Shown here one piece after another: positions 11,056 through 22,727 of a stretch of DNA of 64,000 nucleotides. The first letter of the stretch is position 1. Each line of letters begins with the position of its first letter. The stretch spans positions 682,001 to 746,000 of the forward strand of contig CP115966.1 in assembly GCA_027941995.1 (NCBI GenBank), in the 5' to 3' direction. Both the position numbers and the translations under genes were made by a program. The notes under the pieces were generated by a model. That model was not told where the DNA came from and made no database searches. It saw only the letters and a program-made list of their open reading frames with translations. This DNA is from Erythrobacteraceae bacterium WH01K. GTDB taxonomy: Bacteria; Pseudomonadota; Alphaproteobacteria; Sphingomonadales; Sphingomonadaceae.

Positions 11056-12662
11056 CCGCACACGTTCTCACCTCCACGCTCGATCGCGAGGCGCCGGATG
11101 CCAAGGCGCGTTTCGAGCACAACACATCGCTCGCCGCGGACCTGCGCTCGACCGTCGCCGCTGCCGCACTTGGTGGCTCGGAAGGCAGCCGCGAGCGCCA
11201 TGTGTCGCGCGGCAAACTGCTCCCGAGGGAGCGCGTCGAGCGGTTGCTCGATCCGGGCAGCCCGTTCCTCGAGATCGGCCAGCTTGCCGCCAACGGCATG
11301 TACGGCAAGGACGCAATCAACGGTGCAGGGCTGATCGCCGGGATCGGACGCGTGTCGGGGCGGCAGGTCATGATCGTGTGCAACGATGCCACGGTGAAGG
11401 GCGGCACCTACTATCCGATGACGGTCAAGAAGCATCTTCGCGCGCAGGAGATCGCGCAGGAGAACCGGCTGCCATGCATCTACCTCGTCGACAGTGGCGG
11501 GGCGAATTTGCCGCACCAGGCCGAGGTCTTTCCCGACCGCGATCATTTCGGGCGCATCTTCTTCAACCAGGCCAATATGTCCGCGCTCGGCATCCCGCAG
11601 ATCGCCTGCGTGATGGGCAGCTGCACCGCGGGCGGGGCTTACGTTCCCGCCATGTCCGATGAGACGGTAATCGTGCGCAATCAGGGCACGATCTTCTTGG
11701 CCGGACCGCCACTCGTAAAGGCTGCGACGGGCGAGGAGATCAGCGCCGAGGACCTTGGCGGCGGCGACCTCCACGCGAAGAAATCGGGCGTGGTGGACCA
11801 CCTTGCCGAGAACGACGAGCACGCGCTTACCAACGTGCGCGATATCGTCAGCCATCTGGGCGACAACCACGCAGCGGCGAAGGACATCGACCTGCACGAC
11901 CCTCGCCCGCCCAGGTTCGACGCCGACGACCTCTATGCCATCGTGCCGGAGGACGTGCGCGCACCCTATGACGTGAAGGAAATCATTGCGCGGCTGGTCG
12001 ACGGCAGCGAGTTCCACGAGTTCAAGCAGCATTACGGCAGCACGCTTGTCTGCGGCTTCGCGCATATCTGGGGCATGCCGGTGGCGATCCTCGCCAATAA
12101 CGGCGTGCTGTTTTCCGAAAGCGCGCAGAAGGGCGCGCATTTCATCGAGCTGGCCTGCCAGCGCCGCATCCCGCTGCTGTTCCTCCAGAATATCTCCGGT
12201 TTCATGGTCGGCGGAAAATACGAGGCGGAAGGCATCGCCAAGCATGGCGCGAAGCTGGTGACAGCCGTCGCCACCGCCACCGTGCCCAAGGTCACCGTGG
12301 TGATCGGCGGCAGCTTCGGCGCAGGCAATTACGGCATGTGCGGCCGCGCCTACAGCCCGCGCTTCCTGTTCACCTGGCCCAATGCGCGCATCTCGGTGAT
12401 GGGCGGCGAGCAGGCCGCCAGCGTCCTCGCCACCGTCCACCGAGATGCCGATAGCTGGACCGAGCAGCAGGCCGAGGAATTCAAGGCCCCGATCCGTCAG
12501 AAATACGAGGACGAGGGCAACCCCTATTACGCCACCGCCCGCCTGTGGGACGATGGCGTGATCGACCCGGCCCAGACCCGCGACGTGCTGGGGCTCGCCT
12601 TCGCCGCGACGCTGGAGGCTCCCGTTCCGGAGCGTCCGCAATTCGGCGTCTTCCGGATGTAG
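11052..12662 (+). CDS. mccB: 3-Methylcrotonyl-CoA carboxylase, carboxyltransferase (beta) subunit
   Basis: Carboxyltransferase half of the biotin enzyme that makes 3-methylglutaconyl-CoA from 3-methylcrotonyl-CoA in leucine degradation. Length 536 residues, as expected. Crotonase-fold carboxyltransferase motifs are visible: [50 protein letters not shown] and [11 protein letters not shown]. The glycine-rich pairs form the two oxyanion holes. Start ATG at 11052 overlaps the GFA gene stop (ATGA). The biotin-carrying alpha subunit (mccA) is not next to it within this window. Confidence 0.95.
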   Translation: MTAHVLTSTLDREAPDAKARFEHNTSLAADLRSTVAAAALGGSEGSRERHVSRGKLLPRERVERLLDPGSPFLEIGQLAANGMYGKDAINGAGLIAGIGRVSGRQVMIVCNDATVKGGTYYPMTVKKHLRAQEIAQENRLPCIYLVDSGGANLPHQAEVFPDRDHFGRIFFNQANMSALGIPQIACVMGSCTAGGAYVPAMSDETVIVRNQGTIFLAGPPLVKAATGEEISAEDLGGGDLHAKKSGVVDHLAENDEHALTNVRDIVSHLGDNHAAAKDIDLHDPRPPRFDADDLYAIVPEDVRAPYDVKEIIARLVDGSEFHEFKQHYGSTLVCGFAHIWGMPVAILANNGVLFSESAQKGAHFIELACQRRIPLLFLQNISGFMVGGKYEAEGIAKHGAKLVTAVATATVPKVTVVIGGSFGAGNYGMCGRAYSPRFLFTWPNARISVMGGEQAASVLATVHRDADSWTEQQAEEFKAPIRQKYEDEGNPYYATARLWDDGVIDPAQTRDVLGLAFAATLEAPVPERPQFGVFRM

Positions 12663-12750
12663 AGCTGCGGTTCGCGGGGGAAGGAACCGATCCGCCGTTA
12701 CCGTCGTTCGGTCAGGTAGAGGGGCTTGGACGGAGACGAGGAGAGTTTTC

Positions 12751-13365
12751 GTGAGCCAGAATATCCTGACCCTGCTTTTCATCGGGCTGGTGCTTGTCAT
12801 CGCGATTGCTGCGTGGCTGACCCTGCGCAAGCGGCGAACCGACCATTTGCGCGACCGCTTCGGTGACGAATACAATCGCACGGTGGGCGATGCCGACAAT
12901 CGCGGCAGGGCCGAAGCCGAGCTGGAAAAGCGGGAAGAGCGGGTCGATGCGCTGCAGATCAGGCCGCTGACGGCGGAGGAGCACGGCCGCTTCGCCGATG
13001 AATGGCACGACGTGAAGGCGACCTTCGTCGACAGCCCCACGGAAGCGACGCTCCACGCCGACCGCATGCTGGGCAACATGATGAAGACCAAGGGTTTCCC
13101 GATGGCCGATTTCGATCGCCGTTACGAAGACCTGACGGTCAATCACGGGGATGTGGCGCGCCACTACCGTGACGGACACGAGATCGTCGACCGGCATTCG
13201 GCAGGCAACGCCACGACCGAGGATTTGCGCCAGGCGATGAAGCATTACGAGGCGTTGTACGACCATCTCGTATCCGACGCCGAGGGCCCGGTTGCAGGCG
13301 GAAACCGTGTCACCGGCCGTGATATAGACGGCGATGGACGGCCTGAAGGCGCTACTGTGAATTAA
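12751..13365 (+). CDS. Membrane-anchored hypothetical protein
   Basis: I do not recognise a named domain. The 204-residue protein has one N-terminal membrane segment (about residues 6-23, ILTLLFIGLVLVIAIAAWL) followed by basic residues and a hydrophilic, highly charged, probably helical region (EAELEKREERVDAL, EEHGRFADEWHDVKATF). This suggests a single-pass inner-membrane protein with a cytoplasmic tail. The C-terminus has an Asp/Gly cluster, GRDIDGDGRPEG. GTG start at 12751 after a GAGGAGAG site. It stands 89 bp after mccB and is probably separately transcribed. Confidence 0.75.
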   Translation: MSQNILTLLFIGLVLVIAIAAWLTLRKRRTDHLRDRFGDEYNRTVGDADNRGRAEAELEKREERVDALQIRPLTAEEHGRFADEWHDVKATFVDSPTEATLHADRMLGNMMKTKGFPMADFDRRYEDLTVNHGDVARHYRDGHEIVDRHSAGNATTEDLRQAMKHYEALYDHLVSDAEGPVAGGNRVTGRDIDGDGRPEGATVN

Positions 13366-13440
13366 GCGCCGGTCCCGGCCAAAAGGCAGGGTCGCAAAAG
13401 CATCCCCCGCTGCTAAGAGGTGGCGGGGGAGAATTCCGTC

Positions 13441-14067
13441 TTGTCTGACAAAGCGCGCCGAAAGCCGTCGATCCTGTCGCGTATCGTGCGGCGCATCATC
13501 TGGTGGATCTATCGTTTCCAGGGCTGGAAGATCGATAGCGGGCTGCCCGATATTCCGAAATTCGTGATCGCGGGCGCGCCCCATACCTCGAACTGGGACT
13601 TCGTGTTCTTCACGGGCGCCACGGCGGAAGAAGGTATCGCGCCCAGCTTCATGGGCAAGCACACGCTGTTCACCGGCTTCATGAAGAACTTCATGTACGA
13701 CATGGGCGGCGTGCCCGTGGACCGGACGCGGCGCGCAAATTATGTCGAACAGGTGGCAGACGCGTTCGCTGCGGCGGACCACCTGGCCCTCGTCATAGCG
13801 GCGGAGGGTACGCGATCGTCCGACGGGGAATGGAAATCGGGGTTCTGGCACATTGCGCGCGCCGCCAAGGTGCCGGTCGTGGTGACATGGGTATCGTGGG
13901 ACAGCCGCACCCTGGGCTTCAGCGAACCGATCTGGCCCAGCGACGATTATGCTGCGGACCTTGGAAGGATTGCCGACTTCCTGCGATCGAAGCGCCCCGA
14001 ATACGAGCGCTACAAGGTGCTGGAGGCGCAGGCCGAACGCTTGAGGATGGAAGCTGAGACGACATGA
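13441..14067 (+). CDS. 1-Acyl-sn-glycerol-3-phosphate acyltransferase family protein
   Basis: PlsC-type acyltransferase of about 208 residues. The catalytic HX4D box is HTSNWD, followed by FTGATAEEG, a KHTLF block, GGVPVDRT and an EGTRS block, the order found in lysophospholipid acyltransferases. It would acylate a lysolipid at the membrane face. Start is uncertain: TTG at 13441 has GGGGAGA at correct spacing, while GTG at 13420 would sit directly on its own ribosome site. Its end overlaps the DUF1295 gene by ATGA, so the two are translationally coupled. Confidence 0.82.
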   Translation: MSDKARRKPSILSRIVRRIIWWIYRFQGWKIDSGLPDIPKFVIAGAPHTSNWDFVFFTGATAEEGIAPSFMGKHTLFTGFMKNFMYDMGGVPVDRTRRANYVEQVADAFAAADHLALVIAAEGTRSSDGEWKSGFWHIARAAKVPVVVTWVSWDSRTLGFSEPIWPSDDYAADLGRIADFLRSKRPEYERYKVLEAQAERLRMEAETT

Positions 14068-14869
14068 CCGATGCGCTGCTGCTGAATGCCGCGATACTGG
14101 TGGGAATCGTGCTGGTCCTGTGGGCCCTGTCCGTCGCAATCGACGACGTGTCGTTCATCGACGCCTTCTGGGGCGCCGGCATGGCGGTCATGGCCATCAC
14201 CAGCTGGCTCCAATTGCCGGACCGCGGACCTGCGGCGAACCTCCTGCTCGCCATGACCTGCGCATGGGGCTTTCGCCTCGGCATCTATCTCTTCGCGCGC
14301 TGGTGGAAAGACGGGGAAGACCAGAGATACAAGCGCATGATGCGAAAGGCGCGAGAGAAGGGGCGCGCCGCCTTCGCCCTGTCGGCCCTGTTCAAGATAT
14401 GTCTGGGACAGGCCCTACTGCTGTTCCTGGTGTCCAGCCCGGCGCAGGTCGGCATTCTCGCCGCCGGGAACGACAGCGGGATTACCGGCCTTGCATGGGC
14501 AGGCCTTGCCCTGTTCCTGGTCGGCATCTTCTTCGAATGGGTCGGGGACTGGCAATTGCAGCGGTTCAAGTCGAACCGCGCCAATGAAGGCGAAATCCTC
14601 GACACCGGCCTGTGGCGCTACACCCGCCACCCCAATTATTTCGGCGATGGCTGCGCGTGGTGGGGTATCTGGCTGGTTACCGCTTCGGTCGGCTGGGAAT
14701 GGGCGCTCTACACCATTGCCGGGCCGATCTTCCTGACCTTCACCCTGACGAAGTGTCGGGCGCCGCCCTTCTGGAAAGCGGCATGAAGAAGAAGCGCGGC
14801 GGGAAGTACGAAGATTACATCGAACGGACCAGCGCTTTCATCCCCTGGCCTCCGAAGGACGCAGGCTGA
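14064..14869 (+). pseudogene. DUF1295 / steroid 5-alpha-reductase-like membrane protein with an apparent frameshift
   Basis: Multi-pass membrane protein of the DUF1295 family (isoprenylcysteine methyltransferase / 5-alpha-reductase fold). Seen: ALSVAIDDVSFIDAFWG near the N-terminus and GLWRYTRHPNYFGDGCAWWG in the conserved C-terminal part. After FLTFTLTK (codon AAG at 14751-14753) the frame runs to an early stop at 14786 through unrelated residues. In the next frame the family's normal ending continues (VSGAALLESGMKKK, then YEDYIERTSAF and a stop at 14869). One missing G after 14753 explains this. It could be a real mutation or a base-calling error; if an error, the product is about 268 residues. 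Confidence 0.8.
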
Positions 14870-14964
14870 GCTTTTCTCTGGCATCCACTTTCGCACGGTT
14901 TGCCTGAAACTTTGGACCCGGCTGGCCGTTGGTCAGGTAATCACTTGCAACAGAGGATACCTCA

Positions 14965-15420
14965 ATGAAAACCCTGACACGCCTTGGCCTTGCCGCCCCG
15001 CTCGCCCTTGCCCTTGCTGCATGCGGCGGCGCCGAAACGGACGAGCGGGTGGTCGATGACGGCACGACTGCCGGCGTCGATGTCGATGTTCCGGAAGTGG
15101 ACGTCGAATATCCCGAAGTGCCCGTCGATGCGCGCGGCACCGTCGATTACCAGCGCACCTACACCAATGCGGGCAGCGCTGGCGGCGCGTCCTCGATCAC
15201 GCTCGGCGCGAACGACAGCTATACCATGGTCGGTGCCGACGGAACGGAGACGACCGGCACGTTCAACTGGTATTCGGACAACAGCCGCATCCTGATCCGC
15301 GAGAACGGGGAAAGCCAGGTCTACGCGGTGGCCGATGGCGCGCTCTACCGCCTGGCGGACGAGAATGCCGATCCCAATGGCGCACGCGATGCCGGCACGA
15401 CCTATATGGCCGCCCAGTAA
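14965..15420 (+). CDS. Small lipoprotein, unknown function
   Basis: A 151-residue exported lipoprotein: a lipoprotein signal peptide ends in the lipobox LAAC at about residue 20 (LALALAACGGAE). A low-complexity acidic Val/Asp linker (about residues 30-55) precedes a compact C-terminal domain of alternating polar and hydrophobic segments (SYTMVGADGTETTGTFNW, GESQVYAVADGALYRL) that looks like beta-hairpins. No family is recognised with certainty. It is followed 32 bp later by a strong intrinsic terminator, so it ends its transcription unit. Confidence 0.75.
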   Translation: MKTLTRLGLAAPLALALAACGGAETDERVVDDGTTAGVDVDVPEVDVEYPEVPVDARGTVDYQRTYTNAGSAGGASSITLGANDSYTMVGADGTETTGTFNWYSDNSRILIRENGESQVYAVADGALYRLADENADPNGARDAGTTYMAAQ

Positions 15421-15451
15421 GCGGGCGCTGCTCCTTTCGGGGAGACGGTAG

Positions 15452-15485
15452 AAAGGGCCGCCGGTTCGTTCCGGCGGCCCTTTTC
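15452..15485 (+). terminator. Rho-independent terminator
   Basis: A 10-bp perfect GC stem (GGGCCGCCGG with CCGGCGGCCC) closes a 6-nt loop and is followed by TTTTCTT; a run of A before the stem could extend the pairing. It ends the transcript of the small lipoprotein gene just upstream. Confidence 0.88.
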
Positions 15486-15532
15486 TTATGCCGCTTCGCC
15501 GCCTAGATCGGCGGCATGACAGAGGATGGACG

Positions 15533-16165
15533 ATGAACGCGCCGATGAACGATGCAGGCGAGCGCGCGCACCTCGTGGCGCAGGCGCTGGAGCTGACGCG
15601 AACGGAAGGCAAGGTCGTGACCCGCGCCGATCTCGCCCGGGCAACGGGTTCTTCCCGCAGCAAGATCGACCGGTCCTTCCCGGAAGAGGACATGCTGTTC
15701 GACGGCGTGGCGGAGGCGTTCTACCAGCCCCAGATCGAGGTGATGGAGCAGGTCGTCGACAGCGATCTCCCGCCGCGCCGCAAGCTCTATGAATTCATCG
15801 CCCGCCGTTACCTGATGCTGCGCGACGATTTCCGCCGCGATCCGGCCGGTTTCCGCGCCTTGTGCGAAGCGGGTTCGGACGCGGCCGAGCGGGTCAGGGG
15901 CTATGTCGACCTCGCCGACCATTACCTCGCCATGATCGTTGCCGAGGCGCAGGGCGAAGGTGCGCTGCCCGGCCTCAAGATCGACGAGGCGCTGCCTGTC
16001 ATCAACCAGATGGTGCTGTGCTATACCATGCCCGACATGATCGCCCTCATCGACCAGCGCCTGAACGAGCGGAAGCTGGCCCGGATCGTCGATACGATCT
16101 TCTACGGCCTGTCGGGCAAGGATGGCGGCGCGGCGCCGGTCGCGGGACTGCGCGCGGCGGACTGA
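15533..16165 (+). CDS. TetR/AcrR family transcriptional regulator
   Basis: A 210-residue one-component regulator. The N-terminal helix-turn-helix spans about residues 12-58 (VVTRADLARATGSSRSKIDRSF), with the usual first helix before it; the recognition helix is less canonical (KIDRSF in place of the common LYYHF-like block). The rest is helical and should bind a ligand and dimerise. Start ATG at 15533 follows AGAGGATGG; a second ATG is four codons downstream. Its target is not evident: the neighbours are a terminator upstream and a convergent flavoprotein gene. Confidence 0.83.
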   Translation: MNAPMNDAGERAHLVAQALELTRTEGKVVTRADLARATGSSRSKIDRSFPEEDMLFDGVAEAFYQPQIEVMEQVVDSDLPPRRKLYEFIARRYLMLRDDFRRDPAGFRALCEAGSDAAERVRGYVDLADHYLAMIVAEAQGEGALPGLKIDEALPVINQMVLCYTMPDMIALIDQRLNERKLARIVDTIFYGLSGKDGGAAPVAGLRAAD

Positions 16166-16195
16166 AGCGCCGCCGCGACTGGTGCGCCCGGGGGC

Positions 16196-17389
16196 CTAGA
16201 GGTCCTGCGCCGCAGCCCAGGCCGATGCCCACGCCCACTGGAAATTGTAGCCGCCCAGCCAGCCGGTGACGTCCACCGCTTCGCCGATGGCGTAAAGGCC
16301 CGGCACCGACTTTGCCTCCATCGTGCGGGACGACAATTCGCCGGTGCTGATGCCGCCTGCAGTGACTTCCGCCTTGGCGAAGCCTTCCGTGCCGTTCGGC
16401 ATGAATTGCCAGCGTTTCAGCCTCTCGCCCGCCTGGCGTAGCGCCTTGTCCGAAAGGCCCTGCAGCGGGCCGGACAGGCCCAGCCGCTCCGCCAGCACGC
16501 GGGCGAGGCGTTCCGGCAGGTGTTCGCGAAAGAGCGCCGTGACATCGGTCTGGCTGGCCTGCCGTTTGCGCTCCAGCAGCCAGTCCGCGCGCTCGTCGGG
16601 GAAGAAATCGACCGCCACCGGCTCGCCGTGCTGCCAGTAGCTGGAGACCTGCAGCATGGCCGGGCCGGACAGGCCGCGATGGGTCAGCAGCGCCGCCTCG
16701 CGAAACGACGCGCCGGTCTTGCCCTTGCCGGCGGAGGCGACGACCTCGGCGGATACGCCCGACAATTCGCGGAACAGCACGTCTTCCCCGCCAAGGGTGA
16801 AGGGCACGAGGGCGGGTCGGGGCTGCACGATCTTCAGCCCGAACCGCCGCGCCAGGGTGTAGGCGAAATCGCTCGCCCCCATCTTCGGGATGGACGGTCC
16901 GCCGGTGGCGATGACCAATCGGTCCGCAGTCAGCGCGCGGCCATTCGCCATGACCGCGAACCGTCCGCCGTCCTGCACCACCTCGGTGACGTCCTGTCCG
17001 GTCATGATTTCGGCCGCGCCGCCATCCCTTGCCGCAGCGCATTCGGCCAGCAGCATGTCGACGATCTGTTTCGACGGGCCGTCGCAGAACAGCTGGCCCA
17101 GCGTCTTTTCGTGCCAGGCAATCCCGTGCGCTTCCACCAGCGCCAGGAAGTCGCGCGGGCGATAGCGGCTGAGCGCGGATTTCGCGAAGTGCGGATTGGC
17201 CGACAGGTAATGCTGCGGACCTGCGCCGATATTGGTGAAATTGCACCGGCCTCCGCCGGAGATCAGGATCTTGCGGCCGACCTTGTCCGCTTTCTCCAGC
17301 ACGGCGACGCGGCGCCCGCGCTGGGCCGCCTGCGCGGCGCAGAACAGGCCCGCTGCACCTCCGCCCAGGATGATGGCATCGTAGGACAT
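16196..17389 (-). CDS. NAD(P)/FAD-dependent oxidoreductase, HI0933/YhiN family
   Basis: Flavoprotein of 397 residues. The N-terminal Rossmann FAD-binding motif is AIILGGGAAGLFCA (residues about 5-18), followed by KVGRKILISGGGRCNFTN, diagnostic of the HI0933/BaiN-like family. Other landmarks are VIATGGPSIPKMGASDFAY and a C-terminal GEAVDVTGWLGGYNFQWAWASG-like FAD loop. The cellular substrate of the family is not established. Start ATG at 17389 gives the motif at the expected position. Downstream of the AI-2E-type permease gene by 13 bp on the same strand, so probably part of that operon. Confidence 0.9.
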   Translation of the reverse strand: MSYDAIILGGGAAGLFCAAQAAQRGRRVAVLEKADKVGRKILISGGGRCNFTNIGAGPQHYLSANPHFAKSALSRYRPRDFLALVEAHGIAWHEKTLGQLFCDGPSKQIVDMLLAECAAARDGGAAEIMTGQDVTEVVQDGGRFAVMANGRALTADRLVIATGGPSIPKMGASDFAYTLARRFGLKIVQPRPALVPFTLGGEDVLFRELSGVSAEVVASAGKGKTGASFREAALLTHRGLSGPAMLQVSSYWQHGEPVAVDFFPDERADWLLERKRQASQTDVTALFREHLPERLARVLAERLGLSGPLQGLSDKALRQAGERLKRWQFMPNGTEGFAKAEVTAGGISTGELSSRTMEAKSVPGLYAIGEAVDVTGWLGGYNFQWAWASAWAAAQDL

Positions 17390-17402
17390 GGCCCGGCTGC
17401 TC

Positions 17403-18509
17403 TCAGCGATCCCCGGGTTCCAGCGGTACGGAATGGACCTCGCCATTGGACAATTCGCGATATTCACGCAGCACGGTCCAGCCGGCAATGAACAGTCCGG
17501 CGACCAGCGGCCCGATCACGATGCCCGACAGACCGAACGTGGCCAGCCCGCCCAGCGTCGTCAGCAGGACCACCCAGTCGGGTATCCCCGTGTCTCGCCC
17601 CACCAGGATCGGGCGCAGCAGATTATCCGCCATGCCTATGACGAACACGCCGGAGGCCAGCACAACCAGCCCCTCCCAGATGCTGCCTGTAGCCAATAGC
17701 CAGATGGCCGCCGGGCCCCACACGATGGCGGGACCGATGGCCGGCAGCAGCGAGAATATGCCCATCAGCACCGCGAACAGCACGACGGACGGAAGGCCCA
17801 CGATCCAGAAGGTCAGCCCGCCGAGAATGCCCTGCACGATGCCGACGACGAACGTGCCCTTGATCGTCGCGCGCACGATGTTGAGGAAGCGCTCGCCCAG
17901 TCGCTCTGCAATGTCGTGATCGACGGGCAGAGCGCGCAGGATTTCTGCGCCCAGCCGCGTGCCGTCGCGCAGCAGGAAATACATGACATACAGCATGACG
18001 CCGAGCGCGAGGAACCAGCCGAGCGCGCTGCCGCCGATGGACACGGCCTGCCGCGCAATCAGCCCGGCGCTTTCCGCGACCAGTTGCTGCAGGCGGTCCT
18101 GGATTTCGGCGAGATTGGTCAGGCCGCTGCTTTCCAGCTGGGCCTGCATTCCTTCGGGGAGGGCGGTAATGATGTCGCGGAACCAGCCCACGATGTCGAT
18201 GCGCCCTTCGCGAAAGGCGACGACGATGCGCGCCGTCTCGCGCACGACGACGCTGCCGACCCAAAGCGCCGGCAACAGCACGGCGAACAGGATGACCACC
18301 AGCGCCGCCGCCGCCGCGCGGTTGGGATAGGTCGGCATCCGGGCCAGCATCCAGTCGTAGAGCGGGCGGAAGATGATCGCCGCCATCGCCGCCCACAGCA
18401 GGGGCGAGATGAACGGCCAGACGATGTAGACCAGGCCCGCCGTCAGCAGGAGCAGCAGCAGGACGAAGCCTCCCTGTTCGATATCGATGATACGTTCGCG
18501 GTGGTTCAT
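17403..18509 (-). CDS. AI-2E/PerM (UPF0118) family membrane transporter
   Basis: A 368-residue integral membrane protein with a hydrophobic N-terminal pair, a large soluble loop (about residues 100-180) and five or so C-terminal segments, the layout of the PerM/TqsA family. Conserved features seen: LPAIGPAIVWGPAAIWLL and DNLLRPILVGR in the second half. Members are proposed exporters of the quorum signal AI-2 or sodium/proton antiporters; the substrate here is unknown. Its ATG overlaps the stop of the M50-like protease gene (ATGA). Confidence 0.88.
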   Translation of the reverse strand: MNHRERIIDIEQGGFVLLLLLLTAGLVYIVWPFISPLLWAAMAAIIFRPLYDWMLARMPTYPNRAAAAALVVILFAVLLPALWVGSVVVRETARIVVAFREGRIDIVGWFRDIITALPEGMQAQLESSGLTNLAEIQDRLQQLVAESAGLIARQAVSIGGSALGWFLALGVMLYVMYFLLRDGTRLGAEILRALPVDHDIAERLGERFLNIVRATIKGTFVVGIVQGILGGLTFWIVGLPSVVLFAVLMGIFSLLPAIGPAIVWGPAAIWLLATGSIWEGLVVLASGVFVIGMADNLLRPILVGRDTGIPDWVVLLTTLGGLATFGLSGIVIGPLVAGLFIAGWTVLREYRELSNGEVHSVPLEPGDR

Positions 18510-19270
18510 GGCCGTCTCTTCACTCTGCGCGGCGTCCAGTCGCTGGGGGTCCGCCGGTCCGACAATGCATAGCGCAGGCTGGCCCCGATCATGAGCGCGG
18601 CAAGCGCGATGATGCCGATGGCCCAGACCGAGTGCGGCAGCAGCAAGGCAGCCTCCAGCTGGCCGGTGTCGGACAGCATCGTACCGCCCCCGATATCGGC
18701 CTGTTCCATCAGCAGGTAATCCCACTGCGCGAACATGGACAGCGCCGCCTGCAGGCCCAGCAATTGTAGGGCGAAACGGTCCAGCCACGGCGTGCCCTTC
18801 AGCCCGATCGCGACGAGCCCCGCAGCAATCAGCGGCAGGACGATCCAGCCGGTCATCCCGTCGACCCAGATGACGGTCGACAGCGCGATGGCAGCGGCCA
18901 GCAGGAACAGGGCCGGCTTCCACGCGCGCGGATGGGCCGAGGCGATGATCAGCAGCGAACCGATAATGGCGGGGCCGATGGGACCGGCTGCGCTGATGGT
19001 CGCTTCCTTCAGCCGCGTACCGCGCAGGGGGCCGTAGGATTCCGCAACGCCCGATCCGTCGGGGAAGAGGACCAGCCGCTCGAAATCGTAACCGACCATG
19101 ACCGCCGCCATGCCGTGGCCCATTTCATGGAACCAGGTCGACAGGATCATGAAGGGGTAGAGCACCAGATTGCCGAGCGGCAGCAGCGGCAGCACGATCA
19201 GGATCGCGCCCGCCAGCACCAGCGCCTTGATATGCTCTTCCCGAGAATGGATGGCCGGCGTCAGGCCCAC
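18506..19270 (-). CDS. Site-2-protease-like M50 membrane metallopeptidase
   Basis: A 254-residue polytopic membrane protein. The zinc-binding motif HEMGH (HExxH) sits in a hydrophobic segment, STWFHEMGHGMAAVMVGYDF, near residues 47-66, and the following SAAGPIGPAIIG resembles the glycine-rich second segment of M50B-like proteins. No PDZ domain is present. Substrate unknown. GTG start at 19270 has only weak ribosome-site sequence. It lies between gyrB (stop-to-start 15 bp) and the PerM-like gene (ATGA overlap), so it may share gyrB transcription. Confidence 0.82.
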   Translation of the reverse strand: MGLTPAIHSREEHIKALVLAGAILIVLPLLPLGNLVLYPFMILSTWFHEMGHGMAAVMVGYDFERLVLFPDGSGVAESYGPLRGTRLKEATISAAGPIGPAIIGSLLIIASAHPRAWKPALFLLAAAIALSTVIWVDGMTGWIVLPLIAAGLVAIGLKGTPWLDRFALQLLGLQAALSMFAQWDYLLMEQADIGGGTMLSDTGQLEAALLLPHSVWAIGIIALAALMIGASLRYALSDRRTPSDWTPRRVKRRP

Positions 19271-19285
19271 ATTCGTCCCGCAGGA

Positions 19286-21898
<2,613 letters not shown>

Positions 21899-21949
21899 CT
21901 ATTTTCCACCGCCCGAATTTCCCCCTGCCTGCAACCCTTTCGCAGGGCC

Positions 21950-22669
21950 GTGCGTTTGCGCTTCATGGTAATGATGCTGGTCGTCGTGGGGGTGGTGTCG
22001 GGCGCGCTGGTCGCCGGGGCGGCATGGGGCGTCTTCGGGCGGATGAAGCCTGCCACGGAAGGGTTCCTTATCGCGCTGGCGGGCGGGGCGTTGCTGGTAT
22101 CCGTGGTGAGCGAACTGGTCGAACCCAGTATCGAGGCAAGCTCCGTCTGGATCGCGATGGCCGGGCTTGCCGCAGGCGCAATCGTGTTTTCGCTGCTCGA
22201 CTATTTCGTCGACGAGAAATGGGGCAGCGATTCAGGCGGCGGCCTGCTGGCGGCCATTACACTGGACGGCGTGCCGGAAAACCTCGCGCTGGGCGTCGCG
22301 CTGATCGGCGCTGGTCCGGCGGAAATCGCGGCGCTCGCCGGGTCCATCCTGCTCTCCAACCTGCCCGAGGCGGCCGGCGGCGCACGGGAAATGGCAAGCG
22401 GGGGGCGTTCGCGCGGACGGGTCATCGGGCTGTGGATCGCGACCGCCGTGCTCCTGTCCGCAGCAGCCGTCGTGGGGAATGTCGCCCTTGCCGGTGCGGG
22501 CGACGAAACGCTGGCCGTCATCCGCTGCTTTGCCGCAGGGGCGGTGGTCGCCAGCCTCGCAACGGAGGTGTTTCCCAAGGCCTTCCGCGAAGGCCATCAC
22601 TGGGCCGGAGTCGCGACGGCGCTGGGGGTCATCCTCGCCTTCGCGCTCGGCTCTCTTTCCGGGGGCTGA
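21950..22669 (+). CDS. ZIP-like divalent metal transporter, variant active site
   Basis: A membrane protein of about 235-239 residues with seven or eight hydrophobic segments. TLDGVPENLALGVAL and LLSNLPEAAGG align by pattern with the two metal-site helices of ZIP transporters (usual HNxPEG), but the histidine of the first is replaced by Asp and the second lacks a His too. Transport of Zn, Fe or Mn is therefore inferred with caution. Start is uncertain: GTG 21950, ATG 21965 and ATG 21971 are all in frame and none has a clear ribosome site. Divergent from gyrB. Confidence 0.72.
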   Translation: MRLRFMVMMLVVVGVVSGALVAGAAWGVFGRMKPATEGFLIALAGGALLVSVVSELVEPSIEASSVWIAMAGLAAGAIVFSLLDYFVDEKWGSDSGGGLLAAITLDGVPENLALGVALIGAGPAEIAALAGSILLSNLPEAAGGAREMASGGRSRGRVIGLWIATAVLLSAAAVVGNVALAGAGDETLAVIRCFAAGAVVASLATEVFPKAFREGHHWAGVATALGVILAFALGSLSGG

Positions 22670-22727
22670 GGCGGCGCAAGGCCTGCGCGCTCTCGACACG
22701 GGGTCGGTGCGCCCTAAAAGAAAGCGC

